A stretch of DNA of 49,086 bases, from contig PAOW01000034.1 of the NCBI GenBank assembly GCA_002710015.1, positions 1 to 49,086 of the forward strand, given 5' to 3'. Below, piece after piece: positions 36,127-44,752 of the stretch (position 1 is its first letter; the number at the start of each line of letters is the position of its first letter). Source of the stretch: Methanobacteriota archaeon (GTDB taxonomy: Archaea; Thermoplasmatota; Poseidoniia; Poseidoniales; Poseidoniaceae). The notes under the pieces are model-generated. The model did no database searches and was not told where the DNA came from. It worked only from the letters and a program-made list of their open reading frames with translations. Position numbers and translations under genes: made by a program.

Positions 36127-39100
36127 GTGACGACATTATCGATTTAGAGGATAGTGACTTTTCCACTGAACGCGGTCGAATAAGCCGCATCCGCCATAGA
36201 CTCTCTGAGTTGCCGAGTAAGCTAAGGTTAGCGAGTGTTGGTGCTTGGCGCGGCAAAGAAAGAGGATTAGCAGTTATCGCTGGAGTATTCCTCGCCTCCC
36301 TTGTAATAACAACCGTGTTGGCTTACGGAGTAGGACTTTCACAACTGTTCTTCGAGGAGTCCCTCGAATCTGAGCCGTTTGATGCGAAAATAGAGTATGC
36401 TCGAACTCCGGTTGAAAATTCGACTGGTTGGTCAAACAATACAACAACCATGACTAGTGTTTGTGATGAACTGTTAGAAGAATTTTCAGAATTTAATGAC
36501 TGTACGTTAGTATTAGGAAGACAGGGAATTCATAGTGGAGGCTTCTTCAATGCAGAATTTATAATCGCTCAACCATTGGAGATGCGTTCGATTATTGATG
36601 ATACAAATCCTAGATGGGAGAATGTAACATTTGCATACCCTGAAGCCGATGAAAACGGGCCCCCAATCTCTGACGTGCGAGCAATACGCTTCCTTGGTCC
36701 AAACGCATTCGATGGGGAGTTAGCCGAACGATTGGGAGCAAACATAATTCCAGGATACGGAGAGTGGCCTTCGTTTGAAAGTATGATAAATCCATTCAAC
36801 GATTCGAATCGCACTGGAATTATTTTGCCATCTACAATTGCATATCAAGCTGGAGCCGAGGTTGGAGATGAGCTAGATAGTCTGACATTTGTCTACGTGG
36901 TCGACGAATCAACACTTGTAGAGGGAAGTGTTACTGAGGATAATTGTGATGGAGAGATTACACCTGAAAATAATGAAATGCTATATTGTAGAATGCCTAT
37001 GGAAATAAGCAACCTCACAGTTGTTGGTATCTACGAGCCTTGGGACTTTGGAAATCCAACGCTTCCTTTCAATCCAATATTCACAACTTGGGATGTTCTA
37101 ACCGAATCTGAAAGAGCGACTTTGATGGATAACGACCACATGTATCTAGGAATGACGATTGACAGGACCCAACTTCCAACAACTTCCACAGAAGATGCTG
37201 AAGATTGGCTTCAAGACTTGAGCATGCGTGTTGAAAGTGGTAATTATACAGACGAGGGAGTAGAATTATACTACACAGATATCGTATCTTCGACCATAAC
37301 CTTCCTCAATATATTCCTAGGCTTAATTCAGATATTTGATTACATTATCATGATTCCAATAGTGATATTGTCTATCTCTGTGTTGATTTACGGACTTGTG
37401 CTTTCTCTTGAACAGAGGCGCAGAGAGGTAAGTATTCACAGGGTAATTGGAGCTGACGCAAAGTCCTTGCAGGGAATGGTTCTTCTGGAGTTATTTGTAA
37501 TGTCAAGCATAGCTTGGTTAGTTGGTTACTTACTCGCTCTAGCAGCAGTTCCAGTCGTTCTTTCTGCGGTAGGTTTCATGGAATTTAGAACTGGTGATTT
37601 TGATGTTAATCCAACATTGGGAGTTGGGGCAACAATCTTCACTGCAATTACAACGCTTGGATTGGCATTGATATTCGGTCGTAGCAGAACTCGTAAATTC
37701 ATCGAGTTAGAGATTGAAGAAGGGGTAAAACGAACTACCTCTAAACAAGAACCAAAACGCTGGTTACATTGGACAGCATTCCTGTTCGGGATGGTTGCAG
37801 TTATTGATGCTTGGATGGAGATGAACGGTAGTGAGGATGGAATTGTTTCAAACTTTTTCCTTGAAGGTATTGTTGCATTATTTGGACCGTTTGCATTGTG
37901 GATTGGTGGAGCGTTACTGCTTGGTTATGTAGGTGCCAAAGGGCCAAAAATCATGCAGTTGATATTCGGCAGAACTCCTATTTTGAAGGATGTGAAAAGA
38001 GGTTTGAAGGGCTCTGGTTCAGCAGAGTCAGTCAATAGGTTAGCAGTGATTATGATATTGACACTCTCGATTGTTACTCTTGCAGCAGTTCAAGGTTATA
38101 CCGGAACATTAGTCGATGAAAGAACAGTTGATGCAACAGTAGGATCGGATTTGCAGATTGTGATGGAACAGGAAATAAATGAAACTCAACTACTGAGTCT
38201 TGTTAGTAACTATACTAATTCTAATGCTGAGCCTGTCGCAACTACGCTTCCACAAATCACCCTTTCAGATAGTAGGGGTGGTGACAATTTCCAAACTATT
38301 GTTCTGCTAAATGATAACAAAAAGGTGCTAAAATGGAGCGAACAAGCAGTTCCTGGTGATGATGTATCCGCTGCAATGAATGCTTACCGCACAGGAGGTT
38401 TCAGTGCGGGTCCTGACTCAGCTTACTCACTTGATTTACCAGGATCTGATAGAGGTGGTGATGAAAACCAATTAGATGACGTCTTGCTCAAAAGAACAGA
38501 TTCAAAATCAGAAATTATAGAATTCGTTTGGGAGGATGTAGAGTTTGATTTTGTTACAGGAGGGTCCAATGAAACAGACCCGTTTGCACTTCTTTATGCC
38601 TATGCGGATTTAATGGACAGTGACTGGTCAGAATTGGATTTATCAAATCAGGATCTCAATGAGCGTGATCTTGGAAGAGCAAATCTCATCGGAACTAACT
38701 TCTCAGGCGCCGATTTATCGGGTGTGAATTTTAGTGAATCATTGTTATTTGAAGTTGATTTCAATGGTGCAGATCTTACAGGTGCGAATCTAGAAAATGC
38801 CATCGTTTACAACATGGAAACTGAAAACACGGACTTCACAGATGCTAACCTACTGGGTGCTTTCGGCACAGTAGACTTCAACACTTCAATACTGGTTAAT
38901 ACAACTTGTCCTGATGGTTCGTCAGGAGATGAAACCTCTTGCGATTCGGGCGGTTCACAAATTCCTCCACCGCTCACAGGAGACCTCTTTTTTGCTGGAA
39001 CTCAAGTAACCATAACCAGAACACCTTACACGACTGAAATGTATTACATGGGTGTGCATGAGTATGTTCCGGGATTCACTGCTGTTGATATTGAAAATAC

Positions 39101-39752
39101 ACTTGTTATTGGTGAGGCAAGTTGGCGGACCTTAGTAAGTGACGATTCTGCTAATAATCACACATCGACGACATGGATTGTCAGAGTTGATGGAATTAAT
39201 GGAGAAAAACTAGAGTCATTAGCATCTAAGATAGAAGCGGAATCAACAGTATCAAGTGTAACAGATTGGTCTACTTCCCACAAAGAGGTTGAAAGAAATG
39301 GAGGTCTAATTTTCGGGACTCCCGGACTCCTGTCATTACAGTTTGTAGTAGCCAGTGTAGCTGCGGTAGCATCCAGTTTCGTATTCTTGTCATTGGTTCT
39401 AACTCAGAGGCAGAAAGAGTTGGCAGTTTTGCAAGCGATTGGGGCCTCACCAAATCAGATTTATAGACTAGTTCTGTTTGAAATTTTATCGATAGTAGTT
39501 GTGTCTATGGCGCTTGGAATCTTGTTAGGGGTTGGACTTGCTCTATCCTTCAACGGATTCTTCAATGTTTTCGGATTCATATTCCAGATTTTTATTGGGT
39601 CTAGTACGACGATTGATAGAACCCTAATTTATCCATGGACACAGATAGTTCTAGTATCATTAGCTGTATTTACAGCGGTTGTGATATCTCTACTACTGAC
39701 GACTCGTAGAGCACTTACAGCGGATTTAGCCAGCGTCTTGAAGGGGGAGTAA
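36123..39752 (+). CDS. FtsX/MacB-type double permease with inserted pentapeptide-repeat domain
   Basis: 1209 residues. Two FtsX modules are seen. The first has a helix near residue 55-75, a large outside domain, then helices about 390-530. The second has a helix about 640, a second outside domain, then three final helices with QRQKELAVLQAIGASPNQIY, typical of FtsX (compare RRREVSIHRVIGADAKSLQ in module one). Inside the second outside domain, residues about 838-915 form a run of pentapeptide repeats (A(D/N)LxX type: ANLIG, ADLSG, ADLTG, ANLEN, ANLLG), which would fold as a right-handed beta-helix. A Cys-bearing loop (CPDGSSGDETSC) follows it. It probably moves lipids, lipoproteins or peptides out of the membrane together with the flanking ATPases. 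Confidence 0.88.
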   Translation: MSDDIIDLEDSDFSTERGRISRIRHRLSELPSKLRLASVGAWRGKERGLAVIAGVFLASLVITTVLAYGVGLSQLFFEESLESEPFDAKIEYARTPVENSTGWSNNTTTMTSVCDELLEEFSEFNDCTLVLGRQGIHSGGFFNAEFIIAQPLEMRSIIDDTNPRWENVTFAYPEADENGPPISDVRAIRFLGPNAFDGELAERLGANIIPGYGEWPSFESMINPFNDSNRTGIILPSTIAYQAGAEVGDELDSLTFVYVVDESTLVEGSVTEDNCDGEITPENNEMLYCRMPMEISNLTVVGIYEPWDFGNPTLPFNPIFTTWDVLTESERATLMDNDHMYLGMTIDRTQLPTTSTEDAEDWLQDLSMRVESGNYTDEGVELYYTDIVSSTITFLNIFLGLIQIFDYIIMIPIVILSISVLIYGLVLSLEQRRREVSIHRVIGADAKSLQGMVLLELFVMSSIAWLVGYLLALAAVPVVLSAVGFMEFRTGDFDVNPTLGVGATIFTAITTLGLALIFGRSRTRKFIELEIEEGVKRTTSKQEPKRWLHWTAFLFGMVAVIDAWMEMNGSEDGIVSNFFLEGIVALFGPFALWIGGALLLGYVGAKGPKIMQLIFGRTPILKDVKRGLKGSGSAESVNRLAVIMILTLSIVTLAAVQGYTGTLVDERTVDATVGSDLQIVMEQEINETQLLSLVSNYTNSNAEPVATTLPQITLSDSRGGDNFQTIVLLNDNKKVLKWSEQAVPGDDVSAAMNAYRTGGFSAGPDSAYSLDLPGSDRGGDENQLDDVLLKRTDSKSEIIEFVWEDVEFDFVTGGSNETDPFALLYAYADLMDSDWSELDLSNQDLNERDLGRANLIGTNFSGADLSGVNFSESLLFEVDFNGADLTGANLENAIVYNMETENTDFTDANLLGAFGTVDFNTSILVNTTCPDGSSGDETSCDSGGSQIPPPLTGDLFFAGTQVTITRTPYTTEMYYMGVHEYVPGFTAVDIENTLVIGEASWRTLVSDDSANNHTSTTWIVRVDGINGEKLESLASKIEAESTVSSVTDWSTSHKEVERNGGLIFGTPGLLSLQFVVASVAAVASSFVFLSLVLTQRQKELAVLQAIGASPNQIYRLVLFEILSIVVVSMALGILLGVGLALSFNGFFNVFGFIFQIFIGSSTTIDRTLIYPWTQIVLVSLAVFTAVVISLLLTTRRALTADLASVLKGE

Positions 39753-39754
39753 AT

Positions 39755-40735
39755 GTGAGAAAAACCATTTTAGAAGCAGATGGAATCTATCACGTTTATG
39801 AATCCAAAGCAGAGGACGGAAATGTTGTCGCTCTTCGAGGCCTACACATTGCGATGAAAGAAGGGGAAGCTATTGCAGTAGTTGGACCATCTGGTTCAGG
39901 AAAGTCTACTCTAATGAAGTGTCTTGGGGGTTTGATGAAACCTAGTGCGGGTTCGGTGACATTAGATGGTAAAAACATGACAAGATTGACAGGTAAAGAG
40001 CTCGTTGAATTGCGTCAGAAAACAGTGTCATTCATATTTCAAGAAGGAAATTTACTGCCCGATCTAAACGCTCGAGACAACGTTGCGCAACCTCTGAGGC
40101 ATCAAGGTGTAAAATCAAAGAAAGCGCTGAAGATTGCAGATGCTATGCTAGAGAGGTTAGGAATGGGTCACAGAAAGCATGCTATTCCGGAGTTACTTAG
40201 TGGTGGCGAACAACAAAGGGTCGCAATTGCCCGTGCATTGATTACTCAACCAAGACTAATATTAGCTGATGAACCTACTGGTGCCCTTGACCCAGTAACC
40301 AGTAGAGAGGTTCTGGCTTTGTTCAAAGATTTACATCAAAAAGATGGTGTGTCCTTTCTCCTTGTGACTCACTCAAAAGAGGTCGCAGCATTTGCAGATA
40401 GGTCTCTAGAACTAAGAGATGGTAGATTTGTTGCTGAGCATGGTACTAACATTGATGTCGAGGATCTCAGTAAAGACCGTGAACTAATCATTGATGATAC
40501 CGGAACAGTCACTTTACCCCCAGATATCCTTGTAAGATTGGGTGGCTCTGGTAGGTATACTGTTGGAAATCTTGACAGTGGATACATCTCGCTACAAGGC
40601 GAAGCAGTCGAGTCTATGGGTAACTTACAACTATCCGATCATTGTCCTGCATGTAAGTATCAATATCAAAATAAAGATGACCAGGTGTGTCCTTCTTGCG
40701 GGTCATCAAGACCCATGGTGGAGGTGTCTAAATGA
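39755..40735 (+). CDS. ABC transporter ATPase with C-terminal zinc ribbon, second of two
   Basis: 326 residues. Walker A GPSGSGKS (44-51), signature LLSGGEQQRVAIARAL and Walker B RLILADEPTG are intact. After the ATPase (about residue 225) comes an added domain of 100 residues. It has a short beta-rich part (LPPDILVRLGGSGRYTVGN) and then a zinc ribbon C297/C300/C312/C315. The pairing of this gene with a different ATPase upstream of the same permease suggests a heterodimeric motor. Start is GTG 39755, 2 nt after the permease stop, with GGGGGAG upstream. Confidence 0.93.
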   Translation: MRKTILEADGIYHVYESKAEDGNVVALRGLHIAMKEGEAIAVVGPSGSGKSTLMKCLGGLMKPSAGSVTLDGKNMTRLTGKELVELRQKTVSFIFQEGNLLPDLNARDNVAQPLRHQGVKSKKALKIADAMLERLGMGHRKHAIPELLSGGEQQRVAIARALITQPRLILADEPTGALDPVTSREVLALFKDLHQKDGVSFLLVTHSKEVAAFADRSLELRDGRFVAEHGTNIDVEDLSKDRELIIDDTGTVTLPPDILVRLGGSGRYTVGNLDSGYISLQGEAVESMGNLQLSDHCPACKYQYQNKDDQVCPSCGSSRPMVEVSK

Positions 40736-41016
40736 GATTCTTTCAGATATCCGGAATTTTAGAGACAATTTCAACAATATCACTATTTTTCATAGCGATG
40801 CCACTAAAATACCTAGGTGGAAACGAGATTTTAGTCAAGATAATTGGTCCAATTCACGGAGCCCTTTTCGTCCTCTACATTTTCCTTGTTTGGATTGAAC
40901 AGAGGCAGGGAAGAATGAATTCAAATCTAGCAATCAAGGCCATGCTTGCAGCAATTCCACCAGGCGGACCGATTTGGTTTGACAGAAAATATCTCAATGA
41001 TTCTCAACATGACTAA
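40732..41016 (+). CDS. DUF3817 small membrane protein
   Basis: 94 residues, three hydrophobic helices. It matches the DUF3817 pattern: an N-terminal SGILETISTISLFFIAMPLK, then GPIHGALFVLYIFLVW and a final helix ending AAIPPGGPIWFDRKYL. Function is unknown in the family. It overlaps the preceding ATPase gene by ATGA, so it is the last gene of the ABC operon and may be an accessory part. Confidence 0.85.
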   Translation: MRFFQISGILETISTISLFFIAMPLKYLGGNEILVKIIGPIHGALFVLYIFLVWIEQRQGRMNSNLAIKAMLAAIPPGGPIWFDRKYLNDSQHD

Positions 41017-41064
41017 GGATATCTTTGGGTTAAATCAATTAATAGACTCTCAAACAGTCTACAT

Positions 41065-42990
41065 ATGGCAAGTCATTGGGTTGTAGATTCGAACTGTTTC
41101 ATACATCTTGGTTCGATGGCTAGAGATGGGTTTTTGTCCGACCTAAATGATATACTTCGGAAAGAATCCACATCTCTACACGTCACTCCTGGTGTTCATG
41201 ACGAGATAAGAACTGTGAGATTTCAGAGATGGAAAGGAAAACCAAATCTTCTTGAGAAATTTTCTCAGACTCTAACAACTGTTTCAGTATCGGATGGAGA
41301 AATTAGTAATTTGGCCCAAACAATTGGTGAAAAATCCTCACCACAGGATGTTGATCTTTCGTTGATGGTTCTGAGTTCAAAGTTATCCCAAGAAGGGCAC
41401 TCAGTGACGCTTGTCTCAGATGATTACAAAATGACAACAACCGCGAACAAAGTTAATTTGAAGTTTGAAACGTGTCCGCCATCAACATTTTTGCAACGGC
41501 TTGCAGACCAAGGAGACGATAGACAGCGGTCTAGACTCCGTAGTCTTTCGAGGAGAGTTAGGGCAGCAGAGATGAAGTATGCAATTAGTCGTGCTGGTCA
41601 ATATGATATTCAGAAAAAACTGACTTGGATGGTTGATTCACTACTTTCTACTAAATTAGTCGCAGATAGCGATGTTGATGATCAAAATGAGTCAGATGAA
41701 AGTGCTCTTGTAAAGGCCCTAATTCGATCGTTGAGAGGAGAGAGAGTAAAGAATTCATACATCAATAAATTGGGCTCTCTTCCAGATAGTTGCTCTCCGG
41801 TTACTAAGCTAGATGACCACCTCTCATCCCTTACTTCTTCGGGTAATTTGGAGGATATTGGGCTAGCATATGAGGAATGTAGTGATTTGTTGAGTGAGGT
41901 GCTCGAAGCAACAGGACTAGCACTTGCACCGCTTGGAGAGGAACTTGCAGAAATTGCACACAGAGCAATGGCGGGATACTTTTACCGAACAGAGTCAGCG
42001 CTAGGAATGCTTTCTAGAATGTCTGGGAATTTTAAGCGTTCAAGACTTCATTTGTCTCGCGCACTTTCTAATGCCACATTAGTAGATGATAGAGGTGCAG
42101 AAATGCGTGCAATGCACCAACTTGGTTTACTGGCACTAGCCTCAAAAAACTGGAAGCGAGCAACGGAATTATTCGAAGTTGCAGATAGACAAGCTCAGTC
42201 GATTTCAGCAAATAGATTGGCCCACTTAGTTTTAGCAAGTGTTGCGAGCCATCTAAGTGAGAATCAAGAAAATGCAAAACAATATCTAAAATTAGCAAAT
42301 GATATTTTGTCTAAGAATAAACCTGATGCGGTAAATGTTCTGATTAGTGTTGGAACTTCATTACTCGCAGTAGATTGTCCCGGACTGGCGATAGAAATAC
42401 TTGATGAAGCGATGGAATGCGCTATTGAGGTTGGTCTTGATGATGAATTGGATTTACTCGCAGAAACCTTACTACTAGCAAATACAGCTTTGTCAGAAAG
42501 GGAACAATCGCAATATGAAGGTCTTCGTCAGTTATTGGATGATCTAAATATATTGTCAAGTGAAATAAAGCAAGAATTTGAATCAGCAATTACAGATATT
42601 GAAGCGAAAGTTGAGTCATTGTCAAAGCCTCTCGATGATACGTGGAAGGATTGGCAACCTGCAGCAAAACTAATACCTGAAGGTAGCGATATGACCGTGA
42701 TAAGGATAGAGCGTGATGAGAGTGGTAGAGTTCTAGTTGTGTCTCACCACACTGAGATTGGTTCGGTAGGTATATGGTTGCCAGAAGGAGGGGTTGAGGC
42801 ATCTCCCGGAAATATAATCCAACTCAATCAAAGTAGAATTAAGGTGGCTCCTCCAACTAAGGAATTACAGGAAAATCACAACATCAGAGGAATTATCGCA
42901 ATCGAAAAACCGGATGCGATATCTTTTGGTGCTAGGGCACAAGAAATTCTTGATGATGATGATGAAGACGAGCTATCATCTAGTCAGTAG
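41065..42990 (+). CDS. PIN-domain protein with long helical-repeat region
   Basis: 641 residues. The N-terminal 140 residues look like a PIN nuclease: VVDSNCFI (Asp8), HDEI (Glu47), QDVDLSLM (Asp95/Asp97) and LVSDDYKM (Asp119/Asp120) supply the four acidic positions. From about residue 240 the protein is almost all helix with TPR-like units (AMHQLGLLALASKNWKRATE and following). The last 110 residues appear beta-rich (TVIRIERDESGRVLVVSHH, VGIWLPEGG) and end in a short acidic tail. Possibly an RNA-processing or ribosome-quality nuclease; the target is unknown. A TATA-like CAATTAATAG centred 24 nt before ATG suggests a leaderless mRNA. It is not in a toxin-antitoxin pair. Confidence 0.75.
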   Translation: MASHWVVDSNCFIHLGSMARDGFLSDLNDILRKESTSLHVTPGVHDEIRTVRFQRWKGKPNLLEKFSQTLTTVSVSDGEISNLAQTIGEKSSPQDVDLSLMVLSSKLSQEGHSVTLVSDDYKMTTTANKVNLKFETCPPSTFLQRLADQGDDRQRSRLRSLSRRVRAAEMKYAISRAGQYDIQKKLTWMVDSLLSTKLVADSDVDDQNESDESALVKALIRSLRGERVKNSYINKLGSLPDSCSPVTKLDDHLSSLTSSGNLEDIGLAYEECSDLLSEVLEATGLALAPLGEELAEIAHRAMAGYFYRTESALGMLSRMSGNFKRSRLHLSRALSNATLVDDRGAEMRAMHQLGLLALASKNWKRATELFEVADRQAQSISANRLAHLVLASVASHLSENQENAKQYLKLANDILSKNKPDAVNVLISVGTSLLAVDCPGLAIEILDEAMECAIEVGLDDELDLLAETLLLANTALSEREQSQYEGLRQLLDDLNILSSEIKQEFESAITDIEAKVESLSKPLDDTWKDWQPAAKLIPEGSDMTVIRIERDESGRVLVVSHHTEIGSVGIWLPEGGVEASPGNIIQLNQSRIKVAPPTKELQENHNIRGIIAIEKPDAISFGARAQEILDDDDEDELSSSQ

Positions 42991-43204
42991 AAGAGTTATT
43001 TTGTTTGATTGCAAAACTAGCAGGGCACGTATTGACTCCGAAAAGTCTGTAGAACGGGCACCATCCAAAAACGGAGGTTGTAACACTCCATATCCCAAAT
43101 ATGAGGAAGATTATTTCCCAATTTGCACTGGACACGTAATCGAATAATACGACCCCAAGACCAGTTAGAAATCTTATCGCTCTGTCCAACAAGCCCAAGT
43201 TCAA
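42980..43204 (-). CDS. DUF2892 (YgaP-like) small membrane protein
   Basis: 74 residues. It begins LGLLDRAIRFLTGLGVVLF and has a second helix with a terminal WCPFYRLFGVNTCP, which matches the DUF2892 signature ('R..R...G..L', then 'CP.Y...G..T'). Function of the family is unclear; some members are linked to rhodanese domains. Start TTG 43204 is preferred because AGGTGA lies 5 nt before it; GTG 43213 is the alternative. The 3' end overlaps the convergent PIN-protein gene by 11 bp. Confidence 0.75.
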   Translation of the reverse strand: MNLGLLDRAIRFLTGLGVVLFDYVSSANWEIIFLIFGIWSVTTSVFGWCPFYRLFGVNTCPASFAIKQNNSSTD

Positions 43205-43298
43205 ATTCGTCACCTGTTTAAGGAGAACTTTTTGACTTCATTTAATAATCAATGTTATTTCCCAAAAGAAATTGCTCTCAATTGAATTTGAACAGTAG

Positions 43299-43306
43299 TA
43301 TAAATA
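43299..43306 (+). promoter_or_regulatory. TATA box of a leaderless promoter
   Basis: TATAAATA centred about 25 nt before the ATG at 43328 predicts transcription starting at or next to the start codon. This is the clearest archaeal promoter in the window. Confidence 0.7.
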
Positions 43307-43327
43307 TTAACAGACTAGCGAAAAAAT

Positions 43328-44059
43328 ATGCCCAAATCTTTCTTGGTAGTTGGAGGGAGCAGCGATATAGGTCTCCTGCTTTGTGATTTACTACTCGATA
43401 AGGGTTACACTTTGACAGTAGTAGCACGAGATGCCACACGTGTGGAATCAATCAAATCTAGAGGCGCTAACGTAATTGTAGGCGATGCGCTAGACAGCGA
43501 AGTCATATCCAGTGCAATAACCAAAACACTAGAGCTAGGTGAAGGGTCTATCACCGGAGTTGCTCACCTAGTCGGATCAATAATGCTAAGGCCACCACAT
43601 GCGCTAAAACTAGAAGCGTTTGAGGATGTTATTCAAACTAATCTGATCAGCGCTTTCCTTACTCTGTCGCTGACTGGTAAAGCTATGCTGAAAACAGGTA
43701 GTGGTAGGATGGTATTCACCTCAAGCGTTGCCGGCAGCCTTGGTCTAGTAAATCACGAGGCTATTGCTGCTGCAAAAGGTGGAATAGAGTCGATGGTAAG
43801 GTCAGCAGCTGCTACCTATTCCAAACGGGGAATTCGAGTAAATGCCGTCGCTCCAGGATTAACAGATACTAGATTGGCATCGACAATACTTCGTTCAGAT
43901 GCGATAAGAGAGGCTTCTGAAAAGATGATACCACTAAATCGAATTAACCAGCCAAAAGAGATTGCAGAGTGTATTTTCTGGCTATTGACAGGGGCTCCTG
44001 ATAACTATACAGGACAAATTATGCATTTAGACGGCGGGATGTCACAGATACTAGGATAG
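43328..44059 (+). CDS. Short-chain dehydrogenase/reductase-like protein lacking the catalytic Tyr
   Basis: 243 residues of SDR fold. The cofactor loop GGSSDIG (9-15) and TNLISAF (with the structural Asn105), FTSSVAG (Ser133) and RVNAVAPGLTDT are as in classic SDRs. The usual YxxxK is changed: the sequence reads NHEAIAAAKGG, with Lys150 kept but Ile146 in the place of Tyr. His143 and Glu144 lie just before it. The protein may work by another acid/base or may have lost the classical chemistry. It starts an operon with a Rieske protein and a small membrane protein; the next start is directly at its stop. Confidence 0.88.
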   Translation: MPKSFLVVGGSSDIGLLLCDLLLDKGYTLTVVARDATRVESIKSRGANVIVGDALDSEVISSAITKTLELGEGSITGVAHLVGSIMLRPPHALKLEAFEDVIQTNLISAFLTLSLTGKAMLKTGSGRMVFTSSVAGSLGLVNHEAIAAAKGGIESMVRSAAATYSKRGIRVNAVAPGLTDTRLASTILRSDAIREASEKMIPLNRINQPKEIAECIFWLLTGAPDNYTGQIMHLDGGMSQILG

Positions 44060-44428
44060 GTGATTACATTGACATGGCATGTTGCATTGAAACTAAGCAA
44101 GCTTAGACCAGGCAAGAAAAAAATGATTAATATTGCTAAAAAAATCTTAATGGTTGGCCAAGATTCAGACGGATACTTTGCAACAGAAGCACTATGCCGC
44201 CACATGAGATGGCCTTTAGCCTATGGGGGCAAAGTAAAAGACGGCTGCGTGACATGTCCACTTCATCAAACAACACATCAGATAGATGATGGATCTCTAG
44301 TCGATTGGTCGCCTTTCCCTCTATTCCCTCCGTATGGAAAACTTGTTGGAAAGATGAGTAAGAAAAAAGATTTGAAAATCTATGATACAAGGGTTAAAAA
44401 TGGCAACCTTGAGGTAAGAATAGTCTAG
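44060..44428 (+). CDS. Rieske-type [2Fe-2S] ferredoxin
   Basis: 122 residues from GTG 44060; TTG 44069 with GGTGAT upstream is the alternative and may be the true start. Rieske ligands are C46-x-H48 (CRH) and C66-x2-H69 (CPLH) with 17 residues between, as in small Rieske ferredoxins of dioxygenase systems. Between them, GGKVKDGCVT gives an extra Cys63. No other domain is present, so it is an electron carrier or a redox partner. Adjacent to the SDR-like gene, which suggests a shared oxygenase or reductase pathway. Confidence 0.88.
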   Translation: MITLTWHVALKLSKLRPGKKKMINIAKKILMVGQDSDGYFATEALCRHMRWPLAYGGKVKDGCVTCPLHQTTHQIDDGSLVDWSPFPLFPPYGKLVGKMSKKKDLKIYDTRVKNGNLEVRIV

Positions 44429-44680
44429 GTGATTTCGATTTCAAGAGTTCTGCTAGTGTTATTGACTTGCGTTGCTATGGCAGGCCTTGTGGCTGCTGCG
44501 CAAGGAGATGTTAGTTCAAACTCTGATGACGAAAGTATGCATCTGGCAGGATACACTTTCCTCGTATTCGCAATATTTGGATGGGGTTTCTTCCTTTGCC
44601 TACTTGGAACAGCAGTTTATCTTGTAATAAAGCAATTTAGACATCCCAAGCAACCTAAAAATCCAGTCAGATGCAAATAG
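44429..44680 (+). CDS. Small membrane protein of unknown function
   Basis: 83 residues: an N-terminal hydrophobic export signal (RVLLVLLTCVAMAGLVAAAQ), a short acidic outside segment, one strong helix (about 42-69, TFLVFAIFGWGFFLCLLGTA), and a basic Lys/Pro-rich tail. No family recognised. It starts with GTG immediately after the Rieske gene stop. Its position suggests a membrane anchor or partner for that redox pair. Confidence 0.6.
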   Translation: MISISRVLLVLLTCVAMAGLVAAAQGDVSSNSDDESMHLAGYTFLVFAIFGWGFFLCLLGTAVYLVIKQFRHPKQPKNPVRCK

Positions 44681-44724
44681 ATTGATTGGTTTCTCGCAAA
44701 TCAAAAACTTAGTGTAGTTACTTT

Positions 44725-44734
44725 GATAAAAAAG
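44725..44734 (+). promoter_or_regulatory. TATA-like box before the esterase gene
   Basis: GATAAAAAAG centred 24 nt before the ATG at 44753 supports that ATG as a leaderless start and makes the upstream TTG (44723) unlikely, since that TTG lies at the promoter itself. Confidence 0.45.
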
Positions 44735-44752
44735 TGGCAACTTCATCAGTGC

